The position numbers and the translations under genes are program-made. From NCBI RefSeq assembly GCF_020551945.1, contig NZ_JAJBZH010000004.1, positions 383,353 through 447,352 of the forward strand: a stretch of DNA of 64,000 nucleotides, written 5' to 3'. The notes below the pieces were generated by a model, which saw only the letters and a list, made by a program, of their open reading frames with translations, was not told the origin of the DNA and searched no databases. This document shows positions 25,647 to 32,841 of this stretch, piece by piece. Numbering within the stretch: position 1 is the stretch's first letter; every line of letters begins with the position of its first letter. Source of the stretch: Cellulosimicrobium marinum (GTDB lineage Bacteria > Actinomycetota > Actinomycetes > Actinomycetales > Cellulomonadaceae).

Positions 25647-26105
25647 GTGCGCAAGCCGACCCTCACCGACGCCCTCACCGCCCTCTCGGCCCTCGCGGCG
25701 GTGGGAGCCGCCGTCGCCTTCGCCGCGTCGTCGGGCACCCTCGCGGGGGTCCTCCTCGCGACCGCCCTCGCGCTCGCCGTGCTGCTCGTGCGCAGCGTCG
25801 CGCGCGACCTCGGCCGCCAGCACGCGCGCACGACGTCGAGCGTCGCCGAGATCGCGTCGGGGCTGCGCCGCGTCGAGCGGACGACGCTGGACGGCCTCGC
25901 GAAGGGCGAGGCGGTCGTGCGGTCGAACCGATGGGTGGTCCGGAACGTGGTCGCCCAGGGCGACCGGGTCGAGGAGCGCACCGACGCCATGGCGCGCCGG
26001 ATCCTCGCGGAGCTCGTCGCCGCCTCGGACCGGTCCGATGCTGAGGCATCCGGCGTGCCGGAGCAGACCGGCGGGGAGACCTCCGCCGCAGCTCCTCAGC
26101 GATAG
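25647..26105 (+). CDS. Small two-TM membrane protein of unknown function
   Basis: 152 residues from a GTG at 25647 with AGGAG seven bases upstream. Two hydrophobic segments (residues 8-30, TALSALAAVGAAVAFAA, and 32-50, AGVLLATALALAVLLV) are followed by a charged, probably coiled-coil segment (SVARDLGRQHARTTSSVAEI to AMARRILAELVAAS) and an acidic tail. I do not recognise a family. Coupling to the Stealth gene suggests a membrane partner or length regulator of the phosphosugar polymerase (speculation). The last 10 bases overlap the convergent glycosyltransferase gene. Confidence 0.7.
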   Translation: MRKPTLTDALTALSALAAVGAAVAFAASSGTLAGVLLATALALAVLLVRSVARDLGRQHARTTSSVAEIASGLRRVERTTLDGLAKGEAVVRSNRWVVRNVVAQGDRVEERTDAMARRILAELVAASDRSDAEASGVPEQTGGETSAAAPQR

Positions 26106-28567
26106 CCCTCGAGAAGGTCGCCCGCGGTACCGGTCGACCGGCGGACGGCGAGGTCGCGGGACCGCCGGCGGAGGGTCCGGTAGAGCCCCGCGTCGGCTCC
26201 GAGCCGGAGGACGACTTCCCGCACGTCGGCGCTGGGGCAGTACAGCGCGGCGTCGCCGAAGTCGTCCTCCAGCCTCGGGTCGAGCACGGCGACGCACCCG
26301 TGGAGCATCGCCTCGACGACGGTCCGCTCGGCCTCGACCGTGCCCGCCGCGTCAGGGAAGCAGAGAACCACGTCGAGGCTCCGGAAGAACTCGCGAGCCG
26401 TGAGCTCGCTGGCGTCGAACACGGCCCACTGCGGCGGTACATGGCCCAGCTCGTGCCGAAGAACGTCGCGCGGGCCGAGGAGCCGCACGTCGAGGGCGTC
26501 GTCGGCAGGGAAGACCTCGTGGAGCCGACGCCCGCTCGGGATCGTGCCGTCCTCCTCCTCGCTGACCCACCCGACCACCAGGCGGTGGCCGTCACGTCCG
26601 GCGCGGTCGCGCCTCTCGACGACGTCGGGCACGGAGAGGACGCGCGGGTACCTCGCCTCGGAGACGTCGGGCGCTGCACCGTCCTGCACGACCTCCGCCC
26701 GTGCCGCAGGGCTCACCGGCCACCAGCAGGGCGTCACGCCGAAGAGTCGGGAAGCGGTGCGGTCGCAGTCCGCGACCGACCACCCCAGCGTGCCGTCCGC
26801 GCGTGCGGCCCCGTCCGCGACCATGACGACGCGGTCGGTGGTGAGCCCGACGGGACGGGCCGAGGGGAACTGGAGGACCTCCGGCTGGCGGACGACGACG
26901 GTCGGGACGTGGTCGTTCTCCTCGAGGGACAGCATCGTCACGGCTCCAGAGGCGACCAGGCGCCGGACGGCTCGCGCCGTGGGTCGCCGCACCGGTCCGT
27001 GCGGCCGCAGCGTGGGGACGTCGACGAGCCCGACCGAGACGCCAGCACGTGCCAGCGCCTCCGCCTCGGCGATCCCGTGCCGGTGGGCCGAGGTGTTGCC
27101 GCTCCAGTCGGCGAGCATCGCGATGTCGACGCGGCGCGGCTCCACGGCCCCCCGGAGGAACGGGCGAGGCGCCGTCAGGGGGCGCCGGTGGGGTGTGGCC
27201 GACATCCGAGGCGATGCGCCACGGACGATCTGCTGGTGCCAGGCGAGCATCGACGCGCGGTACTCCGTGCGGCCCGGGTGCATCCAGCCCGGACGGAAGT
27301 CGCCGCGGGAGAGGGAGTCCGGCTCGAGCCGGACGAAGGCGAGCTGTTCGGCGAGCTGAAGGCGCCGCCCGGGACGCCACGCCTCGAGGCGACGGTCGAA
27401 CTCGCTGTCCGCGCTCTTGCGCACCCAGTCGAACCCCCCGACCTCGTCGAGCACCGACCGTCGGAACAGGTGCGACGACGCGTTGCTGCGCGTGGTCGAG
27501 AAGCCGAGGTACTGGAACTCGAGCGCGCTGGAGCACCGGATCGAGGTGCTCAGGGTCCGCAGCAGGCCGGGGTCGTCGCGGAGAGGTACGACCTGCCGCT
27601 CGAGCCTGGCCGGGTGCGCCCAGTCGTCGGCGTCGTGGAAGGTGATGAACTCTCCTCGCGCCTCGGCCATCGCGCGGTTGCGCGCCGCGTAGGTGCCCCG
27701 GTTGACGGGCTGCGTGAGGAGGCGGACCCGCTCGTCGATCGCGAGCGCCTCGCCGAACACGGCCGCGAACTCGGGCCCGGACGCGTCGTCGACGAGGAGG
27801 ATCTCCAGGTCGCCCCAGGTCTGGTCGGCGATCGACCGGACCGCCGCGAGCAGCTCGAACCCGGGCCGGAACGCAGCGACGACAACGCTGACCAGAGGCC
27901 CTGAGACGCCCCCTCCGGGCGCCGTCGGGCTCAGCCGGTCGAACGGGGTGGGACCCGTGTCGCGGAGGCGGACCGGGTCGGCCCCGCTCGACACGAGCGC
28001 CGCGTTGAGCGCCCGGAGCCAGTCCTGCGACCCGACACCACGCTCGTGGCCGAGGAGATCGATCTCGAGGAACGTCCGATCGTGCCGCGGCACGCGTGCG
28101 AGGAGCTCCTGGTCCGCACGGAGCTCGGTTCTGCGGCCCGCGGCCCACAGGAGCTGCGCGGAGGCGAGGAGGTCACGGCGGGTCCACTCCGTCAGCGGCA
28201 GGACACGACGCGCGGCGGCGTACAGGTCGACGGCGTCGGCGACGTCCGAGGCCCCGTGGTTCTGCAGGCCGACGACACGCGCCAACCCGCACAGCGCCCT
28301 GCCCCCCGCGAGCGTCGGTGGCGCCGTCCGGGCATGGTCCCCGGTGGCCGCGGCGCGACGAGCACGGGCCAGCACGGCGGCATAGCCGTCACGCGGGTCC
28401 ACCATGCGCGCGAGCACCTCGCGGACGGCCGGTGACTGAGTCAGCAGCGCCGCCCGGACGGCCCTGGCGACGCCGTCGTCCGCGCCGCGATCGAGGAAGC
28501 CGTGGGCGGCGTCGGCCGCGACCCGAGGGTCGACGTGCCAGCCCGTCGGCGCTGCGTCGGTCGTCAT
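26096..28567 (-). CDS. Two-headed glycosyltransferase (GT2 plus GT-B/GT4-like)
   Basis: 823 residues. Residues 1-220 are helical and may be TPR-like. Residues 225-450 are a GT-A domain: VSVVVAAFRPGFELLAAVRSI, ILLVDDAS, FHDADDWAHPARLE with the DADD metal site, SRGDFRPGW. Residues 480-823 have a GT-B look: DIAMLADWSGNTSAHRHGIAEAEAL as the N-terminal Rossmann entry, and AERTVVEAMLHGCVAVLDPRLEDDFGDAALY as the retaining GT4-type C-terminal signature. It probably adds two sugars in succession to a surface glycan. The SD at the ATG 28567 is weak; the PP-loop gene ends 63 bp upstream, so they are probably co-transcribed. Confidence 0.75.
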   Translation of the reverse strand: MTTDAAPTGWHVDPRVAADAAHGFLDRGADDGVARAVRAALLTQSPAVREVLARMVDPRDGYAAVLARARRAAATGDHARTAPPTLAGGRALCGLARVVGLQNHGASDVADAVDLYAAARRVLPLTEWTRRDLLASAQLLWAAGRRTELRADQELLARVPRHDRTFLEIDLLGHERGVGSQDWLRALNAALVSSGADPVRLRDTGPTPFDRLSPTAPGGGVSGPLVSVVVAAFRPGFELLAAVRSIADQTWGDLEILLVDDASGPEFAAVFGEALAIDERVRLLTQPVNRGTYAARNRAMAEARGEFITFHDADDWAHPARLERQVVPLRDDPGLLRTLSTSIRCSSALEFQYLGFSTTRSNASSHLFRRSVLDEVGGFDWVRKSADSEFDRRLEAWRPGRRLQLAEQLAFVRLEPDSLSRGDFRPGWMHPGRTEYRASMLAWHQQIVRGASPRMSATPHRRPLTAPRPFLRGAVEPRRVDIAMLADWSGNTSAHRHGIAEAEALARAGVSVGLVDVPTLRPHGPVRRPTARAVRRLVASGAVTMLSLEENDHVPTVVVRQPEVLQFPSARPVGLTTDRVVMVADGAARADGTLGWSVADCDRTASRLFGVTPCWWPVSPAARAEVVQDGAAPDVSEARYPRVLSVPDVVERRDRAGRDGHRLVVGWVSEEEDGTIPSGRRLHEVFPADDALDVRLLGPRDVLRHELGHVPPQWAVFDASELTAREFFRSLDVVLCFPDAAGTVEAERTVVEAMLHGCVAVLDPRLEDDFGDAALYCPSADVREVVLRLGADAGLYRTLRRRSRDLAVRRSTGTAGDLLEGYR

Positions 28568-28630
28568 GTCTCGTCGGTCCTGCGTTCGGTGGTCGGTGCG
28601 GTGGGAGGCGGTCGGCGTCGCGTCTCGCGG

Positions 28631-30079
28631 TCAGCCGTGCCCGCGGACGCGGCGGACGACGGCGCGGGCTCGGCGCAGGGCGCCGCGGACCCACCGACGG
28701 TGGACGCGCGTCCGTGGGGCCCGCGCGACCGGTGCCGCGGCAGGGGCCGGCGTCGCCGTCGGCGCCTTCGGCTTCTGCTGGGGCTCGGGGCGGAGCTCCG
28801 CCAGACGCTCGGACAAGTTCACGACCGAGCGGTGCACGACCTCGGACCGCAGGGCAGGCACGAGGTCCCACGACGCGAACGCGGCGCGGTCGGCCGGAGT
28901 CATCGGGTCGAGGAAGGTCCCGATCGACGCGACCGTCTCGTCACGGAAGTGCCCCGGGATGACGGCCGCGGACGGCTCGTACCAGCGCGAGCACCAGTCG
29001 ACCTCGACGACCGGCTCGGTGAGCCGACGACGCAGAGCGTCCCACGCCGCCGAGGCGCCCGTGACCTCGAGCCGGGGTGCGAGCCATCGGTAGACGTTCT
29101 CGTGCTTGATCGGCGAGCCGAGCAGGATGGTGTCGGTCCCGGGTGCGCGGAGCAGGTGCTCGACCTCCGCGGCAGGCACGGTGCGACCCTTGATCGCCGC
29201 GTCCAGGAGGGACTTGCGCAGGCACTTCGCACAGCTGAGGCACGGTTGTCCCTTCGGTCCGCGGATGCACGACTGCCCGACACCCGCGAGACGCGACCGG
29301 GACTCGACGAGAGTGGTCCCGACCTCGCTGACGCCGGCCACCGGCGCGCCGAACTCCAGCCCCGCGCCGAGCAGGAGCGCCGACCACCGGGTGTAGATGG
29401 CGCGGTCGGTCAGCTCGACGAAGGACGCGTGACCCACCCGGTACCCGGACTCCGCCACCATGCCCCACGACACGGACCCGAGGCCCAGGTGGTCGGCGAG
29501 GAGCACCGCCGGGACGCCGTTCGCCCAGTCGACGGGGAAGCCGACGGGACGGCGGACGTGCTCGAGGTTGGACCGGACGCGGTAGGTCTCGTACCCGAGC
29601 GCCTCGACCATGTCGCATGCGGCCAGCGCGCTGTCCTTGACGTAGAGGCGGGACGGGCGCTGCCCGGTCCCCGCGACCCGGTCGAGGAACACGGCGACCG
29701 TGTCCGTCGGCATGACAGCCAGTGCCGCCGTCGAGTCGACCCCGCCGCTGAAGGCGAGCCCGGGGCGGGGCCCCGCGGCGCGCGCAGTGACGGTCGACGA
29801 GCTCTGCGTCGTCTCGACGTCGAAGGGGAGCGCGGCTCGGCATGCTGCGGCGAACTGCTCGGAGAGGGGGACGTCGAGGACGAGGCGACGCCCGACGAAG
29901 GGCACGAGCACGAGGATCGTCGCGAGCGCCTGGAGGTCGGGGTGCGGCTCGTCCACGCCCTCGGGAAGGTCCACGAAGACGACGCCGCCGTTCCATCGCT
30001 CCTCGTGGTCCTCGGCCTCAGGCCGGGCGTCGACGAGGAACCTCCGGTCGGCGGGCGAGAAGGAGACGTCGGCCCGCAT
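28631..30079 (-). CDS. QueC-like PP-loop ATP pyrophosphatase with a CX8CX2CX2C zinc motif
   Basis: 482 residues; ATG 30079 follows GAGAGGG. After an unrecognised N-terminal domain of about 105 residues comes the PP-loop FSGGVDST (SGGVDS at 111-116). Cys271, Cys280, Cys283 and Cys286 give the C-x8-C-x2-C-x2-C spacing that binds zinc in QueC (7-cyano-7-deazaguanine synthase). PP-loop enzymes adenylate a carboxylate or carbonyl oxygen; QueC then inserts nitrogen to give an amide and nitrile. No other queuosine gene is nearby, the protein is twice QueC length, and its neighbours are envelope genes, so preQ0 synthesis is unlikely. The C-terminal 60 residues are a basic Ala/Pro tail. Function unknown; activation of a sugar or uronic-acid carboxylate is my proposal. 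Confidence 0.75.
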   Translation of the reverse strand: MRADVSFSPADRRFLVDARPEAEDHEERWNGGVVFVDLPEGVDEPHPDLQALATILVLVPFVGRRLVLDVPLSEQFAAACRAALPFDVETTQSSSTVTARAAGPRPGLAFSGGVDSTAALAVMPTDTVAVFLDRVAGTGQRPSRLYVKDSALAACDMVEALGYETYRVRSNLEHVRRPVGFPVDWANGVPAVLLADHLGLGSVSWGMVAESGYRVGHASFVELTDRAIYTRWSALLLGAGLEFGAPVAGVSEVGTTLVESRSRLAGVGQSCIRGPKGQPCLSCAKCLRKSLLDAAIKGRTVPAAEVEHLLRAPGTDTILLGSPIKHENVYRWLAPRLEVTGASAAWDALRRRLTEPVVEVDWCSRWYEPSAAVIPGHFRDETVASIGTFLDPMTPADRAAFASWDLVPALRSEVVHRSVVNLSERLAELRPEPQQKPKAPTATPAPAAAPVARAPRTRVHRRWVRGALRRARAVVRRVRGHG

Positions 30080-30184
30080 CGGTGCCCTCTCTGCTCGTGC
30101 ACGGCCCCGGGTGGTCCCGTCGTGCTGCGCGTGCGTCGTCTGATGGGTGTCGCGTCCGGTCGGTGACAGCCGGACGTCAGGTGG

Positions 30185-31444
30185 TCAGAGCCGGACAGCC
30201 CGTTCGTCCGTCGTCGCGCCGCGGGTGTCGAAGAAGCGCTGCGCGGCGTCGGCGAGCGCGTCGACGTCGTAGGCGCTGTGGTTCTGGACGAGCACGACGA
30301 GGTCCGCGGCGGCGACGGCCTCGTCGAGGTCGGGCACGCGGTCGACGGCGCGGTCGTCGAGCCGCCAGCTCTCGATGTGGGGGTCGTGGAACGCGAGGTC
30401 GGCGCCCTGGGCGAGCAGCGCGTGCGCGAGCGGGACGGCGGGCGACTCGCGCTGGTCGGCGATGTCGGGCTTGTACGTGACGCCGAGCAGGAGCACGCGC
30501 GAGCCCCGCAGCGCCTTCGCGTCCTCGTTGAGGATGTCCTGGGCGCGGCGCGCGACGTACGCGGGCATGGTCGCGTTGATCTCCTGGGCGAGCTCGACGA
30601 ACCGGAACGGGTAGCCCAGGCGTGAGCGGACGTTGTGGCTCAGGTAGTTCGGGTCGATGGGGATGCAGTGCCCGCCGACGCCCGGCCCGGGGTAGAAGGC
30701 ATGGAAGCCGAACGGCTTCGTCCGGGCGAGGCGGATGACGTCCCACAGGTCGATGTCGAGCTCGTGGCAGAACCGCGCCATCTCGTTGACGAGCGCGATG
30801 TTGATGTGGCGGTACGTGTTCTCCAGGAGCTTGGCCGTCTCGGCCTCGCGCGCCCCGCGCGCGGGGACGACGGTGTCGACGAACCGGTCGTACAGCTCGG
30901 TCGCCCGGCGCGTCGCCTCGGCGCCGAGGCCCCCGACGACCTTGGGGGTGTTGCGCATGCCGTAGACGGGGTTGCCGGGGTCGATGCGCTCGGGCGAGAA
31001 GGCCAGGTGGAAGTCGGTGCCGCACACGAGGCCGCTCTCCTCGAGCAGCGGCTTGAGGACGTCCTCGGTCGTCCCCGGGTACGTCGTGGACTCGAGGACG
31101 ACGAGGGTCCCGGGCTGCAGGATGCGCGCGGTCGTGCGCGCGGCGGCCACGACGGCGCCGAGGTCGGGCCCGCCGTCCTGGCCCAGCGGTGTGGGGACGC
31201 AGATGACGACGGCACGTGACCCGTCGACCTCTGCCTCGCTGGTCGTGGCGTGGAAACCGGTCGCGAGCATCTCCTGGACGTCGGCGTCGGAGATGTCGTC
31301 CACGTGGGAGACGCCGGCGTTGAGGCCGTCGACGACACGCTTGCTCGCGTCGAGGCCGACGACGGCCAGCCCGGCTCGGGAAGCCTCCCGCACGAGCGGG
31401 AGCCCGACGTAGCCGAGCCCGATGACAAGGAGGTCGAACGACAC
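30185..31444 (-). CDS. UDP-HexNAc/UDP-sugar 6-dehydrogenase (WecC/WbpA-like)
   Basis: 419 residues from a GTG at 31444 that starts directly with the NAD-binding VIGLGYVGLPL. Catalytic Cys260 in GPGVGGHCIPIDP, STTYPGTTE, ENTYRHINIALVNE and LGVTYKPDIADQRESPA define the nucleotide-sugar dehydrogenase family. The run TKPFGFHAFYPGPG is typical of UDP-N-acetylglucosamine/mannosamine dehydrogenases rather than UDP-glucose dehydrogenase. The reaction is a four-electron NAD+ oxidation of C6 to a carboxylate, giving a UDP-uronic acid in the cytoplasm. The gene lies between the QueC-like gene (gap 105 bp) and the TupA-like gene (gap 174 bp) on the same strand. A minus-strand TATCCT at 31582-31587 is a possible -10. 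Confidence 0.88.
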   Translation of the reverse strand: MSFDLLVIGLGYVGLPLVREASRAGLAVVGLDASKRVVDGLNAGVSHVDDISDADVQEMLATGFHATTSEAEVDGSRAVVICVPTPLGQDGGPDLGAVVAAARTTARILQPGTLVVLESTTYPGTTEDVLKPLLEESGLVCGTDFHLAFSPERIDPGNPVYGMRNTPKVVGGLGAEATRRATELYDRFVDTVVPARGAREAETAKLLENTYRHINIALVNEMARFCHELDIDLWDVIRLARTKPFGFHAFYPGPGVGGHCIPIDPNYLSHNVRSRLGYPFRFVELAQEINATMPAYVARRAQDILNEDAKALRGSRVLLLGVTYKPDIADQRESPAVPLAHALLAQGADLAFHDPHIESWRLDDRAVDRVPDLDEAVAAADLVVLVQNHSAYDVDALADAAQRFFDTRGATTDERAVRL

Positions 31445-31618
31445 GGGTGCCCCCACATTCTCGCGTATCGCCGGTAGCGTCCGGTGGCGCGCGTCGACGT
31501 GCGGGGCGCAGCGCGCGTCGGACGACACCGCGGCCCGCACTCTGGTGCGCCGATCCGGATGCCGACGCTGGAACCACCGCGAGGATACCGGCAGCGCAAC
31601 CCGTCGGCGGCATCTGCC

Positions 31619-32662
31619 TCAGCCCGGCGCTCGGGCGGCAGAGAGTCGTACGAGCGCGTCCTCCCACAGCAGGCCCATCCGCTCGTCGTGCGCACGTTCG
31701 TACCGCTGCGGCCCGCCGGGGCGCGGGGTGAACTCGCCGAACACGATCCCGTCGGGCGACTCGAAGAGGTCGATCCGCACGAAGGGCAGGCGCACGGCCG
31801 TCGAGAGCACGCGCGCGGTCTCGACGACCCCCTCCAGGTCCCGGGGCACAGGGATCGACTCGTCGTACGGCCGCGTCGTGGAGACCGGTCCGAGGTCCTC
31901 GCCGGTCGCGGTCACGTAGCGGGTCGTGACGGTCGAGCCGACCCCGTGCCGACCGACGCGGCGCAGGAGGATCTGCCCGATCTCGCCGTGGAACGCGTAG
32001 ACCTTGATGTCGACGGGCAGGGCGTCGCCCGTGACGCCGGTGATCCGCTCCTCCGCGAAGAACGGGGGGACGACGTCCCGCTCGGCGTACCGCGCGAAGC
32101 GCTCGCGGACCCCCTCGGGCGTGAGGACGTCGTCGGTGCCGAGCAGCGCGAACCCGGACCCCTCGCGGCGCAGCGGCAGCACGCCGCGCGAGGAGGCCCC
32201 GCCCACGGACTTCAGCACGAGCTCGTCCGGCAGGCCCGTGAGGTCGACCTCGTCGAGCGACTCCCACCTGCGGTAGACCTGCGGGGTCCGCACGCCGAGC
32301 GAGCGCACGAGCTCCTGCGCGGCGAGCTTGTGGGTGAGGCCGGCGGGCGCGTCGTCGGGCGTCCCGGAGAGGCCCCGGACGGTGAGCCGTCGCTCCCAGC
32401 AGAGCATGCGGTGGAACGACGCCCGCGGGTACGACCCGAACACGTCGGCGAGGTCGGCGCGGAGCTCTCCGATCTCCGCGCCGGCCTCCTCGAGCCGGGC
32501 GCGCTGGGTGCGCGCCGTGCGCCGCCCGGCGTGCACGGCGCGGCGCAGCCGCACGTCCTCGTCCTCCAGCTCGGCGACGCGCCGCTCCAGCGCCGCGATC
32601 CGCTCGTCCCGCCAGCGGATCGGGGGGAGCGAGCGGGCGACCCCGCGCAGCGACCGTGCCAT
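31619..32662 (-). CDS. TupA-like ATP-grasp protein with coiled-coil N-terminus
   Basis: 347 residues from the ATG at 32662 with GAGGGG ten bases upstream. Residues 20-75 form a coiled coil (RIAALERRVAELEDEDVRLR). From about 80 the sequence fits the TupA-like ATP-grasp family: SFHRMLCWERRL, THKLAAQELVRSLGV, LPDELVLKSVGGASSRGVLPL (ATP-binding lysine and Gly-rich loop), DIKVYAFHGEIGQILL, and FVRIDLFESPDGIVFGEFTPRPGG. TupA of alkaliphilic Bacillus is needed for teichuronopeptide, a polymer of glucuronic acid and glutamate; ATP-grasp enzymes form amide bonds via acyl phosphates. Placed next to a UDP-uronate-forming dehydrogenase it may link an amine or amino acid to the uronate (inference). Confidence 0.78.
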   Translation of the reverse strand: MARSLRGVARSLPPIRWRDERIAALERRVAELEDEDVRLRRAVHAGRRTARTQRARLEEAGAEIGELRADLADVFGSYPRASFHRMLCWERRLTVRGLSGTPDDAPAGLTHKLAAQELVRSLGVRTPQVYRRWESLDEVDLTGLPDELVLKSVGGASSRGVLPLRREGSGFALLGTDDVLTPEGVRERFARYAERDVVPPFFAEERITGVTGDALPVDIKVYAFHGEIGQILLRRVGRHGVGSTVTTRYVTATGEDLGPVSTTRPYDESIPVPRDLEGVVETARVLSTAVRLPFVRIDLFESPDGIVFGEFTPRPGGPQRYERAHDERMGLLWEDALVRLSAARAPG

Positions 32663-32829
32663 GGACCCACGCCCCTCGTTCTCGGCGTCCGGGCCGGGCG
32701 GGCACCCGGGCCGGTCCTGCTCCGCGCAGGACGCTCCGCGCGGGACGTGCTCGACGAGCGTAGGGCACGCGCGGGCTCCGCCCGTCGGCCGACACCCGGG
32801 AGCGCTCCGGGCCGCGAGCCGGGACCGGG

Positions 32830-32835
32830 TAAGGT
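32830..32835 (+). promoter_or_regulatory. -10 box TAAGGT for a leaderless transcript of the 32842 gene
   Basis: TAAGGT, six bases (CCTCGC), then ATG 32842; no SD is present. Predicted transcription start is the A of the ATG. Confidence 0.5.
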
Positions 32836-32841
32836 CCTCGC

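Noticed and set aside
28631-30079. Queuosine/preQ0 biosynthesis gene queC
   Set aside because: The PP-loop and zinc motif fit, but the protein is twice as long and no queD, queE or folE is near; the context is envelope glycan synthesis.
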